Shown here piece after piece: positions 8,604 through 17,724 of a stretch of 64,000 nt of DNA; positions within the stretch are counted from its first letter, which is position 1; each line of letters opens with the position of its first letter. Source of the stretch: Allobosea sp. Root381. GTDB taxonomy: Bacteria > Pseudomonadota > Alphaproteobacteria > Rhizobiales > Beijerinckiaceae. A model generated the notes under the pieces. That model was given only the letters and a program-made list of their open reading frames with translations. It had not been told where the DNA came from and ran no database searches. Made by a program: the position numbers and the translations under genes. The stretch covers positions 1-64,000 of the forward strand of contig NZ_LMJT01000011.1 of assembly GCF_001429395.1 (NCBI RefSeq). The letters are read 5' to 3'.

Positions 8604-9452
8604 ATGCAACGTCGACCGAAATCGCTCCGGCGGTGTTTGCCGAGCGCCGCGGCAGGCCCGCTCGGCCTCGCCTTCCTCGCGACCGCAGCCATCGGCGCTG
8701 ACCTGCCGCCAGCCCCGTTGTACGCGCCACGGCAGCCATCTGCATGGCAGTTCCAGGCGACGGGCTATGGCTGGGCCACTGCGATCGACGGCCAGGCCGG
8801 GGTGCGCAACCTGCCGCCGGTCAACGTCGATGTCAGCTTCGCCGACATCCTGAAGGACCTCAACGGCGCGCTAATGGGGTCGTTCCTCGCCAAGAAGGGC
8901 GAGTGGCTGATCATGACGGACCTCGTCTGGGCGGCCCTGTCGGACGATGCCGTCGTCAGGCTGCCGGGAGTTCGCCATCCCGCGCTTGCCACTCTTTCGC
9001 CTGGGACGCGGGTCGACTTCAAGATGCGGCAGTTGATCGCCTCGGCGGCCATCGGCTATCGCCTGCCGCTTGGTGGACCCGACCTCGACATCTACGCGAC
9101 CGCGGGACTGCGCTATCAGCGCATGACCGTCGAGATCGACGCTCTGCCGGGCCTGATCCCGATAACGCTGAGTCGGAAGGGCACCGAGCAATGGGCCGAC
9201 CCGACAGTGGGATTTTCCGCGCAATGGCGCATCAACGAGCGCTGGTTCGTCAACGTCCTCGCCGATGTCGGTGGGTTCGGTGTCGGCTCCCGGCTCACGA
9301 CGCAGGGTTTCGCATCGGTCGGCTATCGCTGGACGGAGTCGATTTCCACGGCGCTCGGCTACCGCGCGATCTATACCGACTATCGTAATGGCGGCTTTAC
9401 CTATCGCGCCACCCAGCATGGCGTGTTTTCGAGCATCGCCTATCACTTCTGA
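8604..9452 (+). CDS. Outer-membrane beta-barrel protein
   Basis: A 282-aa protein with a Sec signal ending near AAIGA, a proline-rich linker, then alternating amphipathic strands (for example ASAAIGYRLPL, DIYATAGLRYQRM, FASVGYRWTES) and a terminal phenylalanine (SIAYHF), the signature recognised by the BAM complex. It resembles rhizobial Omp25/Omp31-like porin-family proteins in layout, but its specific role is unknown. AGGAGCT immediately precedes the ATG. Confidence 0.8.
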   Translation: MQRRPKSLRRCLPSAAAGPLGLAFLATAAIGADLPPAPLYAPRQPSAWQFQATGYGWATAIDGQAGVRNLPPVNVDVSFADILKDLNGALMGSFLAKKGEWLIMTDLVWAALSDDAVVRLPGVRHPALATLSPGTRVDFKMRQLIASAAIGYRLPLGGPDLDIYATAGLRYQRMTVEIDALPGLIPITLSRKGTEQWADPTVGFSAQWRINERWFVNVLADVGGFGVGSRLTTQGFASVGYRWTESISTALGYRAIYTDYRNGGFTYRATQHGVFSSIAYHF

Positions 9453-9480
9453 CCGCCTCTCAGCCAAAGCATCGATGACC

Positions 9481-9517
9481 CCGACATGCTTCTGGTCGAG
9501 GAAGTACTGCATGTCGG
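9481..9517. other. Hairpin downstream of the outer-membrane protein gene
   Basis: A 9-bp perfect inverted repeat CCGACATGC (9481-9489) and GCATGTCGG (9509-9517), 29 bases after the stop. It has no T tract; a terminator or 3' stabiliser is possible. The rest of 9453-9694 shows nothing further. Confidence 0.3.
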
Positions 9518-9694
9518 AACTGAGCTGCCGACCGCTTCCGGCCCTCTACCGCATGAGCGGCAGCCATGAACAGGCGAATTTCATCATAGCTCGAAAGCTG
9601 CCGATATATCCCGCTCCCGCACGGTGTGATTCGGGCTCGAAGAGCCGCCGTTTGCACTTTCGGGCCGGCTGTCATGATCGGCAATGGAGTGGGC

Positions 9695-10429
9695 ATGCGC
9701 CTGGGCGTGATCGCAGACATACACGGCAATCTCTTGGCTCTGGAGGCGGTGCTGGAGCGCCTCCAGAGCCACGCCGTCGACAGCGTCGTCAATCTCGGCG
9801 ATTGCGCGTCGGGACCGTTATGGCCCGCTGAAACGGTGGCGCTTCTCAGGGCAACGACGATGCTCCACGTCCGCGGCAACCATGACCGCGCGCTCGGGGC
9901 GACCTCTCCCGAGCGCCTCGGCCAATCCGATCGCTTCGCATGGGAGCATCTCGCGCCGACCGATCGCGACTGGCTGTCTACCCTGCCCACAACGCAGGTC
10001 GTGGCGGGCGCGCATGGATTCCATGCCTCGCCAGGCGACGATGAGGCCTATCTGATGGAAAGCGTTGCCGATCGCCGCCTTCTGCCGGATGCCCCCGACA
10101 CTGTTGAGGCGCGGCTTTTGGGCGTGGAGGGGCGTCTCCTGCTCTGCGGGCACAGCCATCTGCCCCGGCTGCTGCGGCTTTCCACCGGGGCGCTCGTCGT
10201 CAACCCCGGCAGCGTCGGGTGCCCGGCCTATCGTGACGACAAGCCCCCTGCCCACATTTCCGAAAGCGGAAGCCCCCATGCTCGTTTCGCAGTGGTGACG
10301 CTATCGCCTACGGTCACTGTCGAACACCACGCCATTGCCTATGACTGGAATCTGGCCGCAGCCCGGGCCAGCCAGAACGGGCGGGACGACTGGGCACATG
10401 CACTGGCGACCGGAACAGCGCGAGCGTGA
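9695..10429 (+). CDS. Metallophosphoesterase, YfcE/MJ0936-like
   Basis: A 244-aa calcineurin-like phosphoesterase with all metal-binding motifs: IADIHGN at residues 7-13, NLGDC, RGNHDRA, and the C-terminal GHSHLP with NPGSVG. Such proteins hydrolyse phosphodiesters or phosphomonoesters in the cytoplasm; the substrate is unknown. The ATG at 9695 follows GGAGTGGG and places the first motif at the usual position; ATGs at 9626 and 9674 are possible but lack good sites. It stands alone between the porin gene and a convergent LysR gene. Confidence 0.85.
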   Translation: MRLGVIADIHGNLLALEAVLERLQSHAVDSVVNLGDCASGPLWPAETVALLRATTMLHVRGNHDRALGATSPERLGQSDRFAWEHLAPTDRDWLSTLPTTQVVAGAHGFHASPGDDEAYLMESVADRRLLPDAPDTVEARLLGVEGRLLLCGHSHLPRLLRLSTGALVVNPGSVGCPAYRDDKPPAHISESGSPHARFAVVTLSPTVTVEHHAIAYDWNLAAARASQNGRDDWAHALATGTARA

Positions 10430-10482
10430 GCCTGGAGATCAGGCATCGAGCAGGTCGCTTGCGGCTCTGCCGCTGCCTGATC

Positions 10483-11376
10483 TCACTGCGCGGTTGCGGT
10501 TTCGGCGTCCACGAGGGCCTGAACGGTCTCGAAGAAGCCGCGCACCAGCGGAATGCGCCGCCGCTCGGCGCGGCAGGCCGCATATTCGCCGACGGCAAAA
10601 TCGGCGCCGGTGATGACCAGCCTTTTCAGCAGCGGATCGGGCCTGAACTCGGCATCGAAGATCACCCCGATGCCGAAGCCGGCGGCCACGGCCTCGCGTA
10701 CCGCCTCGCGCGACTGAACCTCGAGCAGGTTAGCCGGCTTGATCCCGGCCTCAGAGAGACGCGCCTCGAAGGTCTCACGCGTGATCGAGCCGCGCTCCCG
10801 CAGCACGATGTCCTGGCCGGCGAAGGCCTCGATCGGGACGCTGTCATGCTGCGCCAATTGGTGCGCGTGCGAGACGAAGGCAACGAGGCGGTCCGAACGG
10901 AGCTTCACCGTGTGCAGGCGGGGGTCGGAGCTCTGGCGCGCCGTGATCGCGACATCGGCAGCGAAGTCCATGATCTGGTCGACCACTTCCGACGAGTTCC
11001 CGATCGTCAGTGAGAATGTCAGTCCCGGGTAGTTTTCGCGCATCCGCGCAAGCGCGGCCATGACATGGGTCGCGCTGTCGGCCGCGATGCGCAGATGCCC
11101 GCGCTGTAGCGTGCGGGTGCCGGCTAGCAGGGACTGTGCCTCGTCCTGCGCCGCGAACAGCCGGGCGGTGATCACGAACAGGCTCTGCCCGAGCGGCGTG
11201 AGCTTGATCTGCCGGCCCACCCGGTCGAACAGCCGCACGCCGTAGGCATCCTCGAGCCCGCGCACCTGCGCCGAGAGCGTCGGCTGGCTGACATGGCGTG
11301 CCTTGGCGGCGCCGGTGAAGCTCTCGGCTTCCGCCACTGCATGAAACGCCGAGAGGCCCGAATAGCTGATCGCCAT
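10483..11376 (-). CDS. LysR-family regulator of the phnWAY operon
   Basis: A 297-aa LysR protein: helix-turn-helix at residues about 9-65 (AAKARHVSQPTLSAQVRGLE), effector domain after residue 90. It is divergent from phnW with a perfect LysR box between them, the classic arrangement for a regulator of the neighbouring catabolic operon. LysR proteins beside phnW commonly respond to 2-aminoethylphosphonate or a breakdown product; the effector here is inferred. An ATG nine codons upstream (11403) would overlap the operator, so the internal ATG at 11376 is preferred. It is a paralogue of the LysR at 22266-23123 (compare LRIAADS with LRLAADS). Confidence 0.88.
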   Translation of the reverse strand: MAISYSGLSAFHAVAEAESFTGAAKARHVSQPTLSAQVRGLEDAYGVRLFDRVGRQIKLTPLGQSLFVITARLFAAQDEAQSLLAGTRTLQRGHLRIAADSATHVMAALARMRENYPGLTFSLTIGNSSEVVDQIMDFAADVAITARQSSDPRLHTVKLRSDRLVAFVSHAHQLAQHDSVPIEAFAGQDIVLRERGSITRETFEARLSEAGIKPANLLEVQSREAVREAVAAGFGIGVIFDAEFRPDPLLKRLVITGADFAVGEYAACRAERRRIPLVRGFFETVQALVDAETATAQ

Positions 11377-11377
11377 A

Positions 11378-11396
11378 CCATAGATACCTTCTATGG
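11378..11396. promoter_or_regulatory. LysR-type operator between lysR and phnW
   Basis: Perfect inverted repeat CCATAGA-N5-TCTATGG, containing ATAG-N7-CTAT with T-N11-A spacing. It abuts the start of the LysR gene (autorepression) and lies 85 bases upstream of the phnW start (activation). Confidence 0.75.
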
Positions 11397-11480
11397 ATGG
11401 CATGGATACGATGTATTGGAGCTATGTCAAATCGCGACCTACCGTCTGGTCAACCGCTGCAACGCAAAAGCGAGATCGAC

Positions 11481-12626
11481 ATGGCACAAGCCCGCCGCCA
11501 AGCCGCCTCCGAAACCGGCGATCCCCTGCTGCTGACGCCCGGCCCGCTGACCACCAGCAAGGCCATCAAGGAGGCCATGGTGCATGACTGGGGCTCCCGC
11601 GACGCCACCTTCGTCGGCATCAACAAGGCCGTGATGGACGAGTTGCCGAAGGTGATCCATGGCGACGGCAGCTTCGTCACCGTGCCGATGCAGGGCTCCG
11701 GAACCTTCGCTGTCGAGGCGATGCTGACGAGCTTCGTGCCGCGAGACGGCAAGGTGCTTCTGTTGATCAACGGCGCCTATGGCCAGCGCGCCAGGCGCAT
11801 CCTCGAGATCGCCGGCCGTGGCGTCGTCATACACGAGACGGCGGAGGACACCCCGCCCGACCTCACCGAGGTCGATCGCATGCTGGTTGGCGACCGCGCC
11901 ATCACCCATGTCTTCACCGTGCATTGCGAGACGACAAGCGGAATCCGCAACCCGGTCGAGGCGGTTGCGGCGCTGGTCAAGCGGCATGGCCGCCGCCTGC
12001 TGATCGACGCGATGAGCGCATTCGGCGCGCTGCCGCTCGACAGCCGCGAGGTCTATTTCGATGCGGTCGCCGCCTCCTCGAACAAATGCATCCAGGGCGT
12101 GCCGGGACTCGGCTTCGTCATCGCCCGCAAGAGCGCGCTTGAGGAAACCCAGGGCAACGCCACGACGCTCGTGCTCGACCTCTACGACCAGCACGCCGCC
12201 TTCGGGCGCACGGGCCAGTACCGTTTCACGCCGCCGATCCATGTCATCGTCGCCTTCCATGCCGCACTACAGGAGTTCTGGGCCGAGGGCGGCGTCGCGG
12301 GACGAGGCGAGCGCTACGCCGACAATGCCCGCATCCTGATCGAGGGCATGCAGGAACTGGGCTTCCGTACGCTGCTGCCGGCCGCGCGCCAGGCGCCGAT
12401 CATCGTCACCTTCCACATGCCGGAAGACAAGAACTTCGTCTTCCAGCGCTTCTACGACACGCTGAAAGATGCCGGCTACGTCATCTACCCAGGCAAGCTG
12501 ACCGTCGCCGACAGCTTCCGCATCGGCTGCATCGGAGCGCTGGGCGCGCAGGACATGAAGGCCTTCGTCGCAACCGTGTCCGAGGTCCTCGCCGAGATGG
12601 GCGTCGGCCTGAAGACGGCCGCGTAA
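11481..12626 (+). CDS. phnW: 2-aminoethylphosphonate-pyruvate transaminase
   Basis: A 381-aa fold-type I PLP aminotransferase. TPGPLTTS near the N-terminus, the MQGSGTF substrate loop, IDAMSAFG and the PLP lysine in SSNKCIQGVPG are typical of PhnW. It converts 2-aminoethylphosphonate plus pyruvate into phosphonoacetaldehyde plus alanine. The ATG at 11481 is chosen because upstream in-frame codons (from 11397) overlap the operator and have no similarity. It is the first gene of phnW-phnA-phnY. Confidence 0.95.
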   Translation: MAQARRQAASETGDPLLLTPGPLTTSKAIKEAMVHDWGSRDATFVGINKAVMDELPKVIHGDGSFVTVPMQGSGTFAVEAMLTSFVPRDGKVLLLINGAYGQRARRILEIAGRGVVIHETAEDTPPDLTEVDRMLVGDRAITHVFTVHCETTSGIRNPVEAVAALVKRHGRRLLIDAMSAFGALPLDSREVYFDAVAASSNKCIQGVPGLGFVIARKSALEETQGNATTLVLDLYDQHAAFGRTGQYRFTPPIHVIVAFHAALQEFWAEGGVAGRGERYADNARILIEGMQELGFRTLLPAARQAPIIVTFHMPEDKNFVFQRFYDTLKDAGYVIYPGKLTVADSFRIGCIGALGAQDMKAFVATVSEVLAEMGVGLKTAA

Positions 12627-12634
12627 AGGAGCTG

Positions 12635-13891
12635 ATGATGAACATGCATTCGAAGGTCGGATCGGATGTCGTCGCGAACGGCCGGGCCTATGCCCGGCCG
12701 CAGCGCGCGACGGTGGTGATCTGCATGGACGGCTCGGAGCCGGCTTATATCGAGGCTGCGAGCGCCAAGGGCCTGACGCCGAACCTCGACCGCATCATGC
12801 GGGCGGGCACCAGCACCCACGCCTATTCTGTGATCCCGAGCTTCACCAACCCGAACAATCTCTCCATCATCACCGGCCGTCCGCCGGCCGTGCACGGCAT
12901 CGCCGGCAACTTCTTCTACGACCGCGAGGCCAGGGAAGAGGTGATGATGAACGACGCCCGCTTCCTGCGCGCGCCGACCATTCTTGCCGAGTTCCAGAAG
13001 GCCGGCTTCAAGGTCGCGATGGTCACGGCCAAGGACAAGCTCAGGACGCTGCTCGGCAAGGGCCTCGACTTCACGAGTGGCACTGCGATCGCGTTCTCGT
13101 CCGAGAAGGCCGACAAGGCGAACAAGGCCGAGAACGGCATCGAAACGGTGCTCGACTTCGTCGGCATGCCGGTGCCGTCGGTCTATTCGGCGGACCTCTC
13201 CGAGTTCGTCTTCGCCGCCGGCGTCAAGCTGCTGGAGAGCTTCAAGCCCGACCTGATGTATCTCTCGACCACCGACTATGTGCAGCACAAGGCAGCGCCG
13301 GGCTCGGACGTCGCGGATGCGTTCTACGCCATGTTCGACAGCTACGTCGGCAAGCTCGATGGTCAGGGCTGCACGCTGGTGATCACGGCCGACCACGGCA
13401 TGAACGACAAGCACCTAGCCAATGGCGAGCCGGACGTCGTCTATCTCCAGACGCTGGTGGACCAATGGTATGGCAAGGGCACGATGCGCGTGATCCTGCC
13501 GATCACAGACCCTTACGTGGTCCATCACGGCGCGCTCGGCTCCTTCGCTACGGTCTATCTGCCTGATGGAGCCGACCAGACCGAGGTCGCCGCCCGCATC
13601 TCCGGCATCGACGGCATCGCGCTGGCGGTGACCTCTGCGGAAGCCTGCGAGCGCTTCGAACTGCCGGCCGACCGGATCGGCGACGTCGTCGTGGTTTCGA
13701 CGCGGCAGAAGGTCATCGGCACTTCGCCCGAGAGGCACGATCTCTCGGGCCTGACCGAGCCGCTGCGCTCGCATGGCGGTATCACCGAGCAGCGCGTGCC
13801 GATGATCGCCAACCGGCCGATCACAATCCCCGAGGGCCGCACGCTCCGAAATTTCGACGTCTTCGACGTCGCCCTGAACCTGGTGAACTGA
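12635..13891 (+). CDS. phnA: Phosphonoacetate hydrolase
   Basis: A 418-aa alkaline-phosphatase-superfamily metalloenzyme. The metal ligand Asp32 (CMDGSEP) and nucleophile Thr71 (SFTNPNN) keep the 39-residue spacing of Sinorhizobium meliloti Phn[16 protein letters not shown] and RSHGG supply the remaining zinc ligands. It cleaves the C-P bond of phosphonoacetate to give acetate and phosphate. AAGGAG precedes tandem ATGs; 12635, 12638 and 12644 are all possible starts. It directly follows phnW, 8 bases after its stop. Confidence 0.95.
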   Translation: MMNMHSKVGSDVVANGRAYARPQRATVVICMDGSEPAYIEAASAKGLTPNLDRIMRAGTSTHAYSVIPSFTNPNNLSIITGRPPAVHGIAGNFFYDREAREEVMMNDARFLRAPTILAEFQKAGFKVAMVTAKDKLRTLLGKGLDFTSGTAIAFSSEKADKANKAENGIETVLDFVGMPVPSVYSADLSEFVFAAGVKLLESFKPDLMYLSTTDYVQHKAAPGSDVADAFYAMFDSYVGKLDGQGCTLVITADHGMNDKHLANGEPDVVYLQTLVDQWYGKGTMRVILPITDPYVVHHGALGSFATVYLPDGADQTEVAARISGIDGIALAVTSAEACERFELPADRIGDVVVVSTRQKVIGTSPERHDLSGLTEPLRSHGGITEQRVPMIANRPITIPEGRTLRNFDVFDVALNLVN

Positions 13892-13892
13892 G

Positions 13893-15344
13893 ATGAACGC
13901 GACGGTGAAGCCGCCCGTGCGCCGCGAGACGATGCGCATCGCCGGCAAGTTCGTTTCGACCGACGACATGGTCGAGGTCCGCAACCCCTATGATAACAGC
14001 CTCGTCGGCCTGATCCCGGCAGCCCGGCCCGAGCATGTCCGCGAAGCCTTCGCCCAGGCGAAGGCGTTCAAACCGAAGCTGACCCGCTATGAGCGCCAGC
14101 AGATCCTGCAGAAGACGGCCGAGCTTTTGCGCGATCGCAAGGAGCTGTTCGCCAAGTTGATCACGGCCGAGGCCGGGCTGTGCTGGAAGGATTCGCTCTA
14201 CGAGGCCAGCCGCGCCTATGACGTCTGGTCCTTCGCGGCCCAGCTCACCATCAAGGACGATGGCGAGATGTTCTCCTGCGACATCTCACCGAACGGCAAG
14301 GCGCGCAAGATCTTCACCACGCGCCAGCCGCTGCTCGGCGTGATCTCGGCGATCACCCCGTTCAACCACCCGCTCAACATGGTCAGCCACAAGCTGGCCC
14401 CGGCCATCGCGACCAACAACCGCCTCGTGCTGAAGCCGACGGAACTGACGCCGCTGACCGCGCTGGCGCTCGCCGACGTGCTCTACGAGGCAGGGCTGCC
14501 GCCCGAGATGCTCTCGGTCGTCACCGGCAATCCCTCGACCATGGGCGACGCGATGATCACCGATCCGGATGCGGATCTGGTGACCTTCACCGGCTCGGTC
14601 CGGGTCGGCAAGCACATCGCCGCACATGCCGGCTACAAGCGTATCGTTCTGGAACTCGGTGGCAACGACCCGCTGATCGTCATGGAGGATGCGGATCTCG
14701 ACAAGGCGGCCGAGCTCGCCGTCACCGGCGCGACCAAGAACTCCGGTCAGCGCTGCACCGCGGTCAAGCGCATCCTCGTGGTCGAGAGCGTCGCCGACGC
14801 GTTCTCCAAGCTCGTCGTCGAGAAGGCGAAGAAGCTGAAATGCGGCGATCCGATGGATCCGCAGACCGATGTCGGCACCGTCATCAACGCCCGCTCGGCT
14901 TCGCTCTTCCAGGCCCGTATCGACGATGCGGTGAGCAAAGGCGCGGAGGTGCTCCACGGCAAGCGGGCGGAAGGCGCCCTGTTCCACCCGACCGTGGTCG
15001 ACCACATCCCTTATGATTGCGAGCTGGTGCATGAGGAGACCTTCGGCCCGGTGATCCCGATCGTCCGCGTGCCGAACGACATCGCCGACGTCATCCGGAT
15101 CTCGAACTCGACCGCCTATGGGCTGTCGTCGGGCGTCTGCACCAACCGCTTCGACTACATCCAGCGCTTCGTGGCGGAGCTCGAGGTCGGCACGGTCAAT
15201 CTCTGGGAGGTTCCGGGCTACCGCATCGAGATGTCGCCCTTCGGCGGCATCAAGGATTCCGGGCTGGGCTACAAGGAAGGCGTGGTCGAGGCGATGAAGA
15301 GCTTCACCAACGTCAAGACATGGTCCCTGCCCTGGACCGCATAG
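13893..15344 (+). CDS. phnY: Phosphonoacetaldehyde dehydrogenase
   Basis: A 483-aa NAD(P)-dependent aldehyde dehydrogenase. The general base Glu254 (VLELGGNDP) and nucleophile Cys288 ([10 protein letters not shown]) are present, as is the C-terminal [12 protein letters not shown]. It oxidises phosphonoacetaldehyde from PhnW to phosphonoacetate for PhnA. It starts one base after the phnA stop with only a weak ribosome site, so translation is probably coupled. Together WAY release phosphate without a C-P lyase. Confidence 0.94.
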   Translation: MNATVKPPVRRETMRIAGKFVSTDDMVEVRNPYDNSLVGLIPAARPEHVREAFAQAKAFKPKLTRYERQQILQKTAELLRDRKELFAKLITAEAGLCWKDSLYEASRAYDVWSFAAQLTIKDDGEMFSCDISPNGKARKIFTTRQPLLGVISAITPFNHPLNMVSHKLAPAIATNNRLVLKPTELTPLTALALADVLYEAGLPPEMLSVVTGNPSTMGDAMITDPDADLVTFTGSVRVGKHIAAHAGYKRIVLELGGNDPLIVMEDADLDKAAELAVTGATKNSGQRCTAVKRILVVESVADAFSKLVVEKAKKLKCGDPMDPQTDVGTVINARSASLFQARIDDAVSKGAEVLHGKRAEGALFHPTVVDHIPYDCELVHEETFGPVIPIVRVPNDIADVIRISNSTAYGLSSGVCTNRFDYIQRFVAELEVGTVNLWEVPGYRIEMSPFGGIKDSGLGYKEGVVEAMKSFTNVKTWSLPWTA

Positions 15345-15365
15345 ACAGACCACTCTTTGCCGAGG

Positions 15366-15387
15366 GCCGGCGGCTCGATCCGCCGGC
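15366..15387 (+). other. Hairpin between phnY and the ABC transporter genes
   Basis: A perfect 8-bp stem GCCGGCGG/CCGCCGGC with a 6-nt loop, without a T tract. It could end part of the phnWAY transcript or protect its 3' end, making the transporter genes partly independent. Confidence 0.45.
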
Positions 15388-15451
15388 TGACAATCATATT
15401 GGGAACGACGCACCGAGAGAGTGCCAAACCGCATAACCAGGGGAAGAGAAC

Positions 15452-16471
15452 ATGAAGAGCTGGCTTGCAACTGCCCTTATTGGCGCGTTCGCCCTCGCGA
15501 TACCGGGACACGCCAACGCCCAGAAAACGAAGGTCACCGTCTACACGGCGCTGGAAAACGATCTGCTCCCATCCTTCAAGGCCTCGATCGAGAAGGCCGT
15601 GCCCGAGGCCGACGTCTCGTGGGTACGCGACTCCACGGGCGTGATCACTGCCCGCTTCCTGGCGGAGAAGGACGCTCCGAAGGCGGACATGGTGATCGGG
15701 CTGGCGGCCTCGAGCCTGCTGATGTTCGACAAGGCCGGCCTGCTCGAAACCTATGAGCCGAAGGGCGCGGCCACGCTGAAGCCCGCCTTCCGCCCCAGCA
15801 AGGCGCCCTATACCTGGACCGGCACCGCAGCCTATCTCGGCGTGGTCTGCTTCAACACCGCCGAAGCCAAGGGCGTGCCGGTACCGGTCTCGTGGAATGA
15901 CCTTCACAACCCTGCGCTCAAGGGCAAGATCGTGATGCCACACCCGGCCTCATCCGGCACCGGCTACCTGATGGTCGCGGGCTGGCTGCAGGGCATGGGC
16001 GAGGAAGCCGGCTGGAAGTTCATGGACGGGCTGCACGAGAATATCGGCGCCTATCTCCATTCCGGCTCGGCGCCGTGCGTGCAGGCGGCGCGCGGCGAGC
16101 GCACGGTGGGCCTCGCGCTCGACATGCGCGGCGCGTCCGAGAAGACCAAGGGCGCGCCGATCGAGGTCATCATCCCGAAGGAGGGCGTCGGCTGGGAGGT
16201 CGAGGCGAGCGCGGTCGTCAAGGGCAGCAAGGTCGCGCCGATTGCCAGGAAGATCGCCGACTGGGCAGCCAGCAAGGAAGCGAGCGAGCTCTACACCAAG
16301 GGTTACGCGATCGTCGCCTATCCCGGCATCGAGGCCTCCCCGAAGAACTATCCGGCCGATGCCGAGGCCAAGATGGTGAAGAACGACCTGGCCTGGATGG
16401 CCGAAAACCGCGAGCGCGTCCTCGCGGAATGGTCGAAGCGCTACGATTCGAAGGCAGCGCCGAAGAACTGA
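15452..16471 (+). CDS. ABC transporter substrate-binding protein, 2-aminoethylphosphonate type
   Basis: A 339-aa periplasmic binding protein with a signal peptide ending AHANAQ-like near residue 23 and the fold of Fbp/spermidine-type proteins (VTVYTALENDLL at the start of the mature chain). Its place directly after phnWAY and before a matching ATPase and a two-domain permease fits the putative aminoethylphosphonate importer family (PhnS2 type). The ligand is inferred from context; iron-type binding proteins have the same fold. GGGAAG precedes the ATG. Confidence 0.8.
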   Translation: MKSWLATALIGAFALAIPGHANAQKTKVTVYTALENDLLPSFKASIEKAVPEADVSWVRDSTGVITARFLAEKDAPKADMVIGLAASSLLMFDKAGLLETYEPKGAATLKPAFRPSKAPYTWTGTAAYLGVVCFNTAEAKGVPVPVSWNDLHNPALKGKIVMPHPASSGTGYLMVAGWLQGMGEEAGWKFMDGLHENIGAYLHSGSAPCVQAARGERTVGLALDMRGASEKTKGAPIEVIIPKEGVGWEVEASAVVKGSKVAPIARKIADWAASKEASELYTKGYAIVAYPGIEASPKNYPADAEAKMVKNDLAWMAENRERVLAEWSKRYDSKAAPKN

Positions 16472-16547
16472 CGCTTCCCGCGACCGCTTTCTCTACGGAA
16501 GCGATTGCGGCACAGCTTATGCTTAGCTGTCGATGCAAGCTGCCGGA

Positions 16548-16579
16548 CCGTCCCGTCTCCCGAAAGGAAGCCGGGACGG
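16548..16579 (+). other. Hairpin between the binding-protein and ATPase genes
   Basis: CCGTCCCG (16548-16555) pairs with CGGGACGG (16572-16579) across a 16-nt loop in the 158-base gap. Such hairpins after binding-protein genes usually protect the upstream mRNA, giving more binding protein than ATPase or permease. Confidence 0.5.
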
Positions 16580-16629
16580 CCCGGCTCAGCGCAGCGCGGC
16601 CCGCGCCGCCAGTCGGAAGGCAAGACGCC

Positions 16630-17724
16630 ATGACCTCGCCCAGCTCTGCGCCCTTTTTGTCGATCCGCAACCTCGCGAAGAGCTTCGGCAGCTTCATCGC
16701 ACTGCGCGGCATCGATCTCGATATCCGGCGCGGCGAATTCGTCTGCTTTCTCGGGCCGTCCGGTTGCGGCAAGACCACGCTGCTGAGGGCCATCGCCGGT
16801 CTCGACCTTCAGGATAGCGGCACGATCGAGATGGGCGGCCGCGACGTTTCACATGCGCCGCCTTCCGAGCGCGATTTCGGCATCGTCTTCCAGTCATACG
16901 CGCTGTTCCCGAACCTGACCGTGGCGGACAATGTCGGTTACGGCCTCGTCAACCGGCGAACCCCGGCGCGCGACATCGCCAGGCGGGTGGACGAACTTCT
17001 GGCGCTGGTCAGCCTGTCAGATCAGGCCCGGAAATTCCCGATCCAGCTATCGGGCGGTCAGCAGCAGCGCGTGGCGCTCGCCCGGGCGCTGGCGACCTCG
17101 CCGGAACTGCTGCTGCTCGACGAGCCGCTGTCCGCTCTGGATGCAAAGGTGCGCGTGCGCCTGCGCGACGAGATGCGCGCCCTGCAGCAGAGGCTCGGCG
17201 TCACCACGATCATGGTCACCCATGACCAGGAGGAAGCGCTCGCCATGGCCGACCGCATCGTCGTCATGAATGGCGGTGCGGTCGAGCAGGTCGGCTCGCC
17301 CGAAGAGATCTATCGCCGCCCCGCCACGCCCTTCGTCGCGGATTTCGTCGGCCACATGACCTTTTTCGACGCCGTTGTCACCGGCCCCGGCCGCGTGCGG
17401 GTGGACGAGCTCGATCTCCTCGTCGCCAATGCCGCCCCCTTCCCCGCCGGGACCCCGGTCCGGCTCGCGATGCGGCCGGAAGAGGTCCGCACACGCGGCG
17501 TGTCCGACGAGACCCCCAACAGCTTTGAGGCAACGATCGGAGACCTCGCCTTCCTGGGCTCCTTCTGTCGCGCCCATCTCGAGCCGACGCGGTCGCAGAA
17601 GACACGGATCGCGGCCGATTTCTCGGCGAATGCCATGCGCGACCTCGGCATCCAGCCCGGCCAGGTGCGGTCCATCGCCTTCCCGCCGGAATCGCTGCAT
17701 GTCTTCGCCGGAGCGGCGCGATGA
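16630..17724 (+). CDS. ABC transporter ATPase, 2-aminoethylphosphonate type
   Basis: A 364-aa nucleotide-binding subunit. Walker A GPSGCGKTT, signature LSGGQQQRVALARAL, Walker B LLLLDEPLSALD and the H-loop THDQEEA are intact, followed by a C-terminal regulatory (TOBE-like) domain from about residue 240. The ATG at 16630 starts just before the conserved FLSIRNLAKSFG; the frame is open much further upstream but without similarity. Its stop overlaps the permease start (ATGA). Confidence 0.88.
   Translation: MTSPSSAPFLSIRNLAKSFGSFIALRGIDLDIRRGEFVCFLGPSGCGKTTLLRAIAGLDLQDSGTIEMGGRDVSHAPPSERDFGIVFQSYALFPNLTVADNVGYGLVNRRTPARDIARRVDELLALVSLSDQARKFPIQLSGGQQQRVALARALATSPELLLLDEPLSALDAKVRVRLRDEMRALQQRLGVTTIMVTHDQEEALAMADRIVVMNGGAVEQVGSPEEIYRRPATPFVADFVGHMTFFDAVVTGPGRVRVDELDLLVANAAPFPAGTPVRLAMRPEEVRTRGVSDETPNSFEATIGDLAFLGSFCRAHLEPTRSQKTRIAADFSANAMRDLGIQPGQVRSIAFPPESLHVFAGAAR

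Noticed and set aside
8113..8853. A 246-codon plus-strand frame over the lipoprotein gene and the start of the outer-membrane protein gene
   Set aside because: It overlaps two genes with good starts and clear signal sequences, and its own translation shows no domain.
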